A stretch of 8,953 nt of DNA, taken from assembly GCA_030643695.1 (NCBI GenBank), contig DAOWKM010000117.1:1-8953 (forward strand), given 5' to 3'. The position numbers and the translations under genes were made by a program. Source of the stretch: Dehalococcoidia bacterium. GTDB lineage: Bacteria > Chloroflexota > Dehalococcoidia > Dehalococcoidales > DAOWKM01. Positions 1 to 4,886 of this stretch are shown here, one piece after another (position 1 is the first letter of the stretch; every line of letters starts with the position of its first letter). Under the pieces are notes generated by a model. The model saw nothing but the letters and a program-made list of their open reading frames with translations. It ran no database searches and had not been told where the DNA came from.

Positions 1-101
1 TATCCACCGTAGAGGAACTCACCATACTCAATCAGTTCTCCAACTTTGGCTTTTTCAATAAGTCTGTCACGGATTCGTCTCAAACGAACTTCGTGTTGCA
101 T
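1..101 (-). CDS. N-terminus of an unrecognised small protein (partial)
   Basis: Only the first 33 codons are visible; the frame is open to the window edge, so the 3' part lies outside. It starts with ATG at 101-99, with a strong AAGGAGG Shine-Dalgarno site at 115-109 and a 7-nt spacer. This supports a real gene although the piece is short. The visible peptide begins MQHEVRLRRIRDRL and is rich in Arg, Lys and Glu, probably helical, ending in a Y-G-E-F-L-Y-G-G stretch. I do not recognise the family. It begins 17 nt after the gatA stop on the same strand, so it is probably cotranscribed with gatC-gatA. No function can be proposed from this fragment. Confidence 0.7.
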   Translation of the reverse strand, partial: MQHEVRLRRIRDRLIEKAKVGELIEYGEFLYGG

Positions 102-118
102 TCCCTTACCTCCTTGCT

Positions 119-1582
119 TTAGATATTAGGCTTCCTCTTATGCCACTCGGTTGCCTGCTGGTAGGCATAGGCGACTTTGAGTAGCGTTTCCTCGCTGAAG
201 GGCTTGCCGATAATCTGCATGCCGATGGGCAGTCCGTCGGCAAAGCCAGCCGGAATAGAAATAGCCGGCACGCCAGCAATATTGATGGGCAGGGTGCAGA
301 CATCACTCAGATACATCTGGAGCGGGTCGTCTATCTTCTCACCAATCTTGAACGGGACAGTAGGTGAGGTGGGGGTTATCAGGGCATCAAACTTTTCAAA
401 GGCTTGGTCAAACTCCTGCCTTATCAGGGTGCGGACCTTCTGGGCTTTAAGATACCAGGCATCGTAATAACCGGCGGACAGGGCATAGGTGCCCAGCATA
501 ATGCGCCTTTTTACCTCAGCACCAAAGCCATACTGGCGGGTTTTTTCCATAGCCTCCCACATACTATCGGCGTCTTGATAGGAGAAGCCATACTTTACCC
601 CATCATAGCGAGCCAGATTAGCCGAAGCCTCTGAGGGGGCAATAATATAGTATACTGCCAGGGCATAGGGGGTGTGAGGTAGTGATACCTCCCAATCTAC
701 GGTTGCTCCCATCTCCTCAAGCTGGCTGATAGCAGCTTTTATAGCTATCTCCACCTCGTCTTGCATTCCCTTAACAAAATACTCCTTGGGAACACCGATA
801 TGAAACCCATTGAGGTCAGTATTAAGACACTGGGTATAATCGGGTGTGGGCTCAGGAACTGAGGTTGAATCTCTGGTGTCATAGCCAGCGATGGCGTTTA
901 ATACCAAGGCGCAGTCAGTAGCATCCTGGGTTAACGGTCCAATCTGGTCCAGAGAACTGGCAAAGGCGACCAGTCCATAGCGACTTACCCTGCCGTAGGT
1001 AGGTTTCAAGCCGGTAACGCTGCAGAAGCCAGCCGGCTGGCGAATACTGCCCCCGGTATCCGAGCCTATGGCGTAGATAGCCTCGCCGGCGGCTACACCA
1101 ACTGCTGAACCCCCGCTACTGCCACCGGGGACACGGCTTAAGTCCCACGGATTGTGAGTAATAAATAACGCCGAGTTCTCGGTTGACGAACCCATAGCAA
1201 ATTCATCCATATTGGCTTTGCCTACAACTACTACGCCACAGCCATTTAGTTTTTCTACCACGGCAGCATCATACGGGGGCACAAAATTTTCCAGCATTCT
1301 TGACGAGCAGGTGGTTCGGACTCCTTTGGTGCACATGTTGTCCTTGATTACTAACGGGATGCCGGTAAGGGGGTTGGTATCACCACCAGCCAGAAGCTCA
1401 TCAGCCTTTTGGGCTTGCCTTAGCGCCAGTTCATCGGTTATGGTAACCAAGGCATGGACCTTTGGCTCTACCTGATGAATTCGCTCAAGGCAGGCTTTGG
1501 TCAATTCTACTGAGGATAATTGCCTGCTCTTAAGTAACCGGTGTGCCTCATGGATTGTTAGCTGATTATTGCTGAGTATCAA
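119..1582 (-). CDS. gatA: Aspartyl/glutamyl-tRNA amidotransferase subunit A
   Basis: GatA is the glutaminase subunit of the GatCAB complex. It releases ammonia from glutamine (or asparagine), which is used to convert mischarged Glu-tRNA(Gln) or Asp-tRNA(Asn) to Gln-tRNA or Asn-tRNA in the cytoplasm. The 487-residue length is normal. The amidase-signature triad is visible: Lys80 in PLVIKDN, the cis-Ser at 155 in PGGSSGGS, and nucleophile Ser179 in GSDTGGSIRQPA. The C-terminal part (INIAGVPAISIPAG, then GLPIGMQIIG) is also typical. The start is TTG at 1582-1580, chosen because AAGGAGG lies at 1594-1588 with a 5-nt spacer and the N-terminus aligns with the usual GatA beginning. It follows gatC after a 148-nt gap containing inverted repeats, which is long for genes of one complex. 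No gatB is in the window. All key residues are intact. Confidence 0.97.
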   Translation of the reverse strand: MILSNNQLTIHEAHRLLKSRQLSSVELTKACLERIHQVEPKVHALVTITDELALRQAQKADELLAGGDTNPLTGIPLVIKDNMCTKGVRTTCSSRMLENFVPPYDAAVVEKLNGCGVVVVGKANMDEFAMGSSTENSALFITHNPWDLSRVPGGSSGGSAVGVAAGEAIYAIGSDTGGSIRQPAGFCSVTGLKPTYGRVSRYGLVAFASSLDQIGPLTQDATDCALVLNAIAGYDTRDSTSVPEPTPDYTQCLNTDLNGFHIGVPKEYFVKGMQDEVEIAIKAAISQLEEMGATVDWEVSLPHTPYALAVYYIIAPSEASANLARYDGVKYGFSYQDADSMWEAMEKTRQYGFGAEVKRRIMLGTYALSAGYYDAWYLKAQKVRTLIRQEFDQAFEKFDALITPTSPTVPFKIGEKIDDPLQMYLSDVCTLPINIAGVPAISIPAGFADGLPIGMQIIGKPFSEETLLKVAYAYQQATEWHKRKPNI

Positions 1583-1587
1583 CCCTG

Positions 1588-1594
1588 CCTCCTT
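1588..1594 (-). promoter_or_regulatory. Shine-Dalgarno site deciding the TTG start of gatA
   Basis: On the minus strand this reads AAGGAGG and lies 5 nt before the TTG codon at 1582-1580. It is the main reason for accepting a TTG start. It also means gatA can be translated without coupling to gatC, whose stop is 148 nt upstream. Confidence 0.8.
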
Positions 1595-1605
1595 CTTTCG
1601 TAAAA

Positions 1606-1680
1606 TCCTAAACTCTAATTTCTAAATCCTAAGCGAATTCAAAATTCAAATCCCTAAAGTTAAGGATTTAATGTTTAGGA
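1606..1680. repeat. AT-rich imperfect inverted repeat between gatC and gatA
   Basis: TCCTAAAC at 1606-1613 is the reverse complement of GTTTAGGA at 1673-1680. Inside it, AAATCCT at 1624-1630 is the reverse complement of AGGATTT at 1663-1669. The two stems are nested and separated by an unequal internal bulge. The interior holds short repeated words (AATTCAAA, ATTCAAAT). It could fold as a long weak hairpin in either strand. It resembles interspersed 'CTAAATCCTAA'-type intergenic repeats I recall from some environmental bacterial genomes; that resemblance is from memory. It lies in the gatC-gatA transcript. Confidence 0.6.
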
Positions 1681-1696
1681 CTTAGTATTTTATTAA

Positions 1697-1715
1697 AGAG
1701 GGGCTTCGCCCCTTC
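1697..1715. repeat. GC-rich minihairpin, copy 1 (after gatC)
   Basis: AGGGGC at 1699-1704 and GCCCCT at 1708-1713 form a 6-bp stem closed by a 3-nt loop, just 18 nt after the gatC stop on the minus strand. On that strand the tip reads GCGAAGC, a sequence known to form unusually stable minihairpins in DNA. The minus-strand sequence after the stem is CTTTAATAAAATA, a poor U-tract. A weak or attenuating terminator after gatC is possible but not convincing, since gatA follows. The core GGGGCTTCGCCCCTT (1700-1714) recurs exactly at 2117-2131. Confidence 0.65.
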
Positions 1716-1730
1716 ACTCTTGCCCTCATT

Positions 1731-2018
1731 TCACTCCAGCACTGCCCTTACCCGGAACCAGTTTTCTTCTCTCCGGGGGGCGTTGGCGAGAATTTGACTT
1801 TGAGGTAGTGAAGTAGTTGCTTCATCATTTCTAACTACATTCTGGAGAGCAACAGAATGGGCGGTAGGTGGGATGCTGGTGGTATCTACCTGCTGTAATA
1901 TCTCAAAGCTCTCTAGGATATTAGATAGTTGCTCGCTGAGCCTGTTCACCTCGGTTTCGGTTGAACCCAGCCGAGCCAGGAGAGCGATATGTAATACTTC
2001 TTCACCACTTAGCTTCAT
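1731..2018 (-). CDS. gatC: Aspartyl/glutamyl-tRNA amidotransferase subunit C
   Basis: GatC is the small subunit that wraps around and stabilises GatA in the GatCAB transamidosome. The 95-residue product has the family pattern: an N-terminal helix with VLHIALLARLG, a central stretch with ILESFEILQQVDTTSIPPT, then N-x-x-R-x-D, and a C-terminal LANAPRREENWFRV. ATG at 2018-2016 is preferred because GGTGAGG lies at 2031-2025 with a 6-nt spacer and because GatC proteins normally begin close to this point. An in-frame GTG at 2030-2028 would add four residues but sits inside that ribosome-binding site. The predicted promoter at 2290-2261 would give a leader of about 235 nt that carries strong secondary structure. 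gatA follows; gatB is absent. Confidence 0.95.
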   Translation of the reverse strand: MKLSGEEVLHIALLARLGSTETEVNRLSEQLSNILESFEILQQVDTTSIPPTAHSVALQNVVRNDEATTSLPQSQILANAPRREENWFRVRAVLE

Positions 2019-2055
2019 TACCAACCTCACCCCCTTTTAAGTTTTAATTTAGTAA

Positions 2056-2082
2056 CCCTATCCCCCTTTTTCCCCCTTCCCC
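2056..2082 (-). promoter_or_regulatory. Predicted G-quadruplex motif in the gatC leader
   Basis: On the minus strand there are four successive G-runs of 4, 5, 5 and 3 bases (2082-2079, 2076-2072, 2066-2062, 2058-2056). They are separated by AA, AAAAA and ATA, which meets the standard G3+N1-7 pattern. It ends 37 nt upstream of the gatC ATG, within the predicted gatC mRNA leader. The first two G-runs also form the 3' arm of the 17-bp hairpin, so the two structures cannot coexist. The motif is seen directly; folding and any regulatory effect are inference. Confidence 0.45.
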
Positions 2083-2104
2083 TTATCAAGGGGAAGGGGG
2101 AAAA
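2068..2104. repeat. Perfect 17-bp inverted repeat with 3-nt loop
   Basis: Positions 2068-2084 (TTTTCCCCCTTCCCCTT) and 2088-2104 are exact reverse complements around the loop ATC at 2085-2087. Each arm is entirely pyrimidine or purine. It would form a very stable hairpin in RNA from either strand. Neither side is followed by a clear U-tract (minus side AAAAAGGGGG, plus side GAGTTT after the A-run), so it does not look like a standard intrinsic terminator. It lies in the predicted gatC leader. Confidence 0.85.
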
Positions 2105-2111
2105 GAGTTTC

Positions 2112-2135
2112 TTAAAGGGGCTTCGCCCCTTTTAA
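2112..2135. repeat. GC-rich minihairpin, copy 2 (upstream of gatC)
   Basis: AAAGGGGC at 2114-2121 pairs with GCCCCTTT at 2125-2132 around a TTC loop (GAA on the minus strand), an 8-bp perfect stem. The core GGGGCTTCGCCCCTT at 2117-2131 is identical to the copy at 1700-1714, and both are preceded by TTAAAG. The two copies bracket gatC. It looks like a small interspersed palindromic element rather than a gene-specific site. On the plus strand TTTTAAT follows, too weak a T-tract to call a terminator. Confidence 0.65.
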
Positions 2136-2146
2136 TCCCTTTCTAA

Positions 2147-2205
2147 ATAATCTCTTATTCCCCCTTCAAACCTCTATTCTTATCAAAGGAGAAGATAATC
2201 TCTTA
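2147..2205. repeat. 11-bp direct repeat ATAATCTCTTA, two copies
   Basis: ATAATCTCTTA occurs at 2147-2157 and 2195-2205, 48 bp apart start to start. Between them, CCCCCTTC (2160-2167) and CTTATCAAAGGAGAAG (2179-2194) resemble a decayed version of the perfect hairpin at 2068-2104, which shares CCCCCTTC and a TTATCAA centre. The block may therefore be an older duplicate of the hairpin flanked by a short duplication. No coding content. Confidence 0.45.
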
Positions 2206-2260
2206 CCGGGACTTCCTCTAAACTTCCCTAGACAAACGATTTTTTGTGTTATGTTGGCTA

Positions 2261-2290
2261 ATTATAGCACCCATATTTGAGTATCGGCAA
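2261..2290 (-). promoter_or_regulatory. Predicted promoter of gatC-gatA
   Basis: On the minus strand a -35 TTGCCG (2290-2285) is followed after 18 nt by a perfect -10 TATAAT (2266-2261). The -10 is preceded by TGC, giving the extended -10 TGCTATAAT (2269-2261). Transcription would start near 2254, leaving about 235 nt of leader before the gatC ATG. This is a good match to a housekeeping sigma-70 promoter. It lies back to back with the nfeD promoter. Confidence 0.65.
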
Positions 2291-2302
2291 CAGGAACAGT
2301 CC

Positions 2303-2311
2303 TGCTATAAT
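2303..2311 (+). promoter_or_regulatory. Predicted extended -10 promoter of nfeD-rtcA cluster
   Basis: The plus strand carries TGCTATAAT, a perfect extended -10. The -35 region is poor (TCGGCA at 2284-2289, 16-nt spacer), as is usual for extended -10 promoters. Expected initiation is near 2318, only about 4 nt before the ATG at 2322, so the nfeD message may be nearly leaderless. It also argues against the TTG at 2277 as the start, because that codon lies upstream of the -10. The same nine bases occur in the opposite orientation at 2269-2261. Confidence 0.6.
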
Positions 2312-2321
2312 AAAAGATAAG

Positions 2322-2723
2322 ATGATGGGTAGACTTATATTGGCTATTATTAGCACCTTGTTTGAGGAGGCAGCTCTGGTAGCAATTGTGCTCTGGGGAT
2401 TGCCTAAATTAGATGTTCATATGCCCTTGGCAGGTCTTATTGCTATGATGGTGGCTTGGGGTGCCTATTCCATTATGTCTTACCGAATGGGGAGCCGAGC
2501 CCTGATGAAGAAACCAGTGGTTGGTCTGCCAGATATGGTCGGCAGCAAGGGTAAGGCAGTAAGTCCATTGGCTCCGGAGGGTTTGGTCAGAATTAAGGGT
2601 GAGCTTTGGGAAGCAAGAGCAGTAGGTAGGAAAATAGACACTGGCAAAGAGGTTATTGTAGTCGGGCAGGATGGACTTAAGCTCGTTGTGCGTAAGAGTA
2701 GCATTAGCGATTTAGAGGGCTGA
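2322..2723 (+). CDS. Short NfeD-like membrane protein (NfeD1b type)
   Basis: This is a small membrane protein with an NfeD C-terminal OB-fold domain. Short NfeD proteins are usually partners of stomatin/slipin-type membrane scaffold proteins, but no slipin gene is in the window. From ATG 2322 the product is 133 residues. There are two hydrophobic segments (about 5-25 and 32-50), then a soluble domain with G-x-x-G-K-A-V-S-P-L-A-P-E-G and V-R-I-K-G-E-L-W-E-A-R, the NfeD signature, ending in a V-V-G-Q-D-G-L-K-L-V-V strand. The serine-protease domain of long NfeD proteins is absent. The start is uncertain: TTG at 2277 would add 15 polar residues, but it lies upstream of a perfect -10 and has no Shine-Dalgarno site. 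ATG 2322 also lacks a good ribosome-binding site, consistent with near-leaderless translation. The stop directly abuts the rtcA ATG, which implies translational coupling. Confidence 0.85.
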   Translation: MMGRLILAIISTLFEEAALVAIVLWGLPKLDVHMPLAGLIAMMVAWGAYSIMSYRMGSRALMKKPVVGLPDMVGSKGKAVSPLAPEGLVRIKGELWEARAVGRKIDTGKEVIVVGQDGLKLVVRKSSISDLEG

Positions 2724-3773
2724 ATGATATATGTTGATGGAGCTCAAAAGTCGGGTAGTGGCACTATAGTCCGCTTTGCTGTTGGCTTAGCCACCTTGCT
2801 CGGTGAGGAACTTCACCTAACCAATATTCGAGCCAAGAGGGACAAGCCGGGATTGAGACCTCAGCATCTTAAAGCAATCCAGGCACTCAAGCAAATATGC
2901 CAGGGTAGTCTGGATGGTGGTGAGATTGGTGCTAAAGAGATAAGGTTTAAACCGGGAAGAGGGGTTAAAGGTGGTTACTATGAGTGGGATATAGGAACTG
3001 CCGGGTCTACCACCTTACTGGTTATGACCCTGTTACCAGTTGCCTGTTTTTCTGGGAAGGCGGTGAGCTTTAAGATATGTGGGGGGTTGTTTCAAGACTT
3101 TGCTCCTTCTGCCTATCATATGCAATATGTCCTTTTCCCAATGCTCACGGAGATGGGCATAACCGCTAAACTTAGTATTATTCGTCCCGGCTATGTCCCC
3201 AGCGGGGGTGGAGTTATTGAGGTGGTGATGGAACCGGTGGCAGAGAAAATAAAGCCAGTCAGGTTACCTGACCAGGGGAATGTAACCGAAATCCGAGGGA
3301 TTGCCCTTTCCTCTCATCTTAAGGAGAGGAGGGTGAGTGAGCGAATGGTGGAGAAGTGTAATGAGGTGCTGGCAGCAAAAGGACACCTTGCCCAAATAGA
3401 AATTGTCCATGATACCCTGGCGCTTCAGCGGGGGGCGGCTCTTGCCATATATGCTAAGACTAGCTCAGGATGTATTATTGGCGCTGACCGGGCAGGTGAG
3501 CCAAGACGAACCTCAGAAGATATCGGTAGATATGTGGCTAGGAATCTGGTAGATGACCTGGCAACTGGAGCTACGGTTGACCGATATTTAGCTGACCAAC
3601 TCATTTTTTATGCTGCCTTAGCTGATGGAGTTAGTGAGTACAGGATACCCAGGCTAACCGAGCATGTAGAGACCAATCTATGGCTTGTGGAGAGTGTGCT
3701 GGGAGCTAAGACTGAGGTTAATAACAACCTGGTGAGAATTCAGGGCATAGGCTACTATCGGCAGCACAATTAA
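2724..3773 (+). CDS. rtcA: RNA 3'-terminal phosphate cyclase, divergent active site
   Basis: RtcA uses ATP to convert RNA 3'-phosphate ends to 2',3'-cyclic phosphate through a covalent histidine-AMP intermediate. The 349-residue length and overall order fit the family: N-terminal VDGAQ with Arg17, the IRAKRDKPGLRPQHL block (35-49), GTAGSTTLL (91-99), GYVPSGGG (156-163), YLADQL (288-293), and the expected catalytic His314 in EHVETN. It is not the eukaryotic Rcl1-like form, since this histidine is kept. The odd part is the usual GEGGGQ loop, which here is KSGSGT, so the Glu and Gln at E. coli positions 14 and 18 become Ser10 and Thr14. The Gln at E. coli 104 is Met101. The E. coli comparison is from memory. 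AGAGG at 2714-2718 precedes the ATG, which abuts the nfeD stop. No rtcB or rtcR is nearby. Confidence 0.92.
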   Translation: MIYVDGAQKSGSGTIVRFAVGLATLLGEELHLTNIRAKRDKPGLRPQHLKAIQALKQICQGSLDGGEIGAKEIRFKPGRGVKGGYYEWDIGTAGSTTLLVMTLLPVACFSGKAVSFKICGGLFQDFAPSAYHMQYVLFPMLTEMGITAKLSIIRPGYVPSGGGVIEVVMEPVAEKIKPVRLPDQGNVTEIRGIALSSHLKERRVSERMVEKCNEVLAAKGHLAQIEIVHDTLALQRGAALAIYAKTSSGCIIGADRAGEPRRTSEDIGRYVARNLVDDLATGATVDRYLADQLIFYAALADGVSEYRIPRLTEHVETNLWLVESVLGAKTEVNNNLVRIQGIGYYRQHN

Positions 3774-3794
3774 CTAGCATTTGGGCAATTCATT

Positions 3795-4871
3795 ATGAAC
3801 AGGACTATTTCTATAGTAATTCCTACCTATAATGAAAGGGATAATATCCTTCCTCTCGTTGAGCGCATTCACCAAGTCCTGTCCGACTACGACTATGAAA
3901 TTTTGTTCATTGACGATAACAGTAGTGATGGAACAGCAGAGCTTGCTGCTAATTTATCGCCCCAATATCCGGTCAACATAGTTGTTCGTAACAACAAGAG
4001 GGGTCTTGCCTCAGCAGTGGTTGATGGGCTGAGGTATGCCAGAGGTGAGATTATAGGGGTGATGGATGCTGACTTGCAGCATCCACCAGAGATTTTATCT
4101 GACCTACTGGCAGAGATACAGAATGGGACAGACATAGTAATTGCCAGCCGGTATGTGAAGGGGGGAGCTTGTCAGGGGTGGGGGTTAACCAGAAGGATAA
4201 TATCAAAGGGAGCCATAGCCTTAGCCCATCTTCTCCTGCCGCCAACGAGGCGGGTTAAAGACCCTGTGTCTGGCTGCTTTATGTTCAATAGACAGGTGGT
4301 AGCCGGTGCCCAGTTAACACCAATTGGTTATAAGATACTCTTGGAAGTGCTGATGGAGGGAGAATCCGGGAGCATAGCTGAAGTCCCCTATACCTTTAGA
4401 CCGAGGAGCAGTGGGCGAAGCAAGCTGAGTGCTTGGCAACAGATAGATTATCTGAAACACATTTATAGCCTTATGCGGAGAAAAGGCGAACTGCTGAGAT
4501 TTGTTAAGTTCTGTCTAGTTGGGCTGAGTGGTGTTTTGGTTAATATGGGTCTGCTGTGGCTATTGACGGAAATGGCTGGTTTTCCATATCTTCTCTCAGC
4601 AGCAATTGGCATTGAAACATCTATCATTTCCAATTTTATTCTTAATGATTTTTTCACCTTCCCTGACCGGCGTTCTCCCACGGTAAGGTCAACCCTGAAT
4701 CGGCTGTCAAAATTTAACCTGGTGAGTGTGACTGCTCTGGCTATCAACATGGGTACACTGTGGCTGCTCACTGAGGTCTTTGGGGTGTATTACCTCATCT
4801 CTAATCTTTTTGGTATTGCTCTGGCTGCCCTGTGGAACTATGGTGTTAATAGCTACTGGACATGGTATTGA
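3795..4871 (+). CDS. Polyprenyl-phosphate mannose synthase-like GT2 fused to GtrA
   Basis: This is probably a dolichyl/polyprenyl-phosphate mannose synthase, moving mannose from GDP-mannose to a lipid phosphate at the inner face of the membrane. Residues 1-230 are a DPM1-type GT-A domain: VIPTYNERDN (8-17), IDDNSSDGT (39-47), the metal-binding DADLQHPPE (91-99), ASRYVKGG (117-124), KDPVSGCF (155-162) and RSSGRSKLS (204-212). Residues 235-358 are a four-helix GtrA membrane domain, as in archaeal DPM synthases. It is internally duplicated: N-M-G-x-L-W-L-L-T-E occurs at 250-259 and 318-327. The ATG is fixed by the family N-terminus, yet there is no evident Shine-Dalgarno site in the 21 nt after rtcA. 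The next gene is a PMT-like mannosyltransferase that would use its product. The sugar is inferred; glucose or another hexose cannot be excluded. Confidence 0.92.
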   Translation: MNRTISIVIPTYNERDNILPLVERIHQVLSDYDYEILFIDDNSSDGTAELAANLSPQYPVNIVVRNNKRGLASAVVDGLRYARGEIIGVMDADLQHPPEILSDLLAEIQNGTDIVIASRYVKGGACQGWGLTRRIISKGAIALAHLLLPPTRRVKDPVSGCFMFNRQVVAGAQLTPIGYKILLEVLMEGESGSIAEVPYTFRPRSSGRSKLSAWQQIDYLKHIYSLMRRKGELLRFVKFCLVGLSGVLVNMGLLWLLTEMAGFPYLLSAAIGIETSIISNFILNDFFTFPDRRSPTVRSTLNRLSKFNLVSVTALAINMGTLWLLTEVFGVYYLISNLFGIALAALWNYGVNSYWTWY

Positions 4872-4886
4872 CTGGCAAGGACGAGA

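Larger units (their letters stand above)
2019..2321. other. Divergent intergenic region, about 300 bp, no gene
   Basis: No credible coding region was seen on either strand. The stretch next to gatC (2030-2210) is built from C/T-rich and A/G-rich blocks forming hairpins. They are a perfect 17-bp stem (2068-2104), a second copy of the GGGGCTTCGCCCC minihairpin (2114-2132), and a degraded relative of the first stem (2160-2194). There is also an 11-bp direct repeat, ATAATCTCTTA, at 2147-2157 and 2195-2205. The stretch next to nfeD (2244-2321) holds two divergent promoters. Most of the region would be transcribed as the 5' leader of gatC. Confidence 0.75.

Noticed and set aside
177..634. Plus-strand open frames across gatA
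   Set aside because: They lie antisense to a clear gatA, lack ribosome-binding sites and have no recognisable product.
2019..2030. GTG at 2030 as the gatC start
   Set aside because: The codon is part of the GGTGAGG ribosome-binding site that serves the ATG at 2018.
2068..2104. 17-bp hairpin as an intrinsic terminator
   Set aside because: Stem strength is excellent, but neither strand has a following U-tract, and no gene end is nearby on the plus strand.
2019..2254. T-box or other known riboswitch in the gatC leader
   Set aside because: I found no T-box core sequence, and the structure is explained by simple palindromes; no known riboswitch motif was recognised.
2277..2321. TTG at 2277 as the nfeD start
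   Set aside because: It lies upstream of a perfect extended -10 at 2303-2311, has no Shine-Dalgarno site, and would add 15 polar residues before the first membrane helix.
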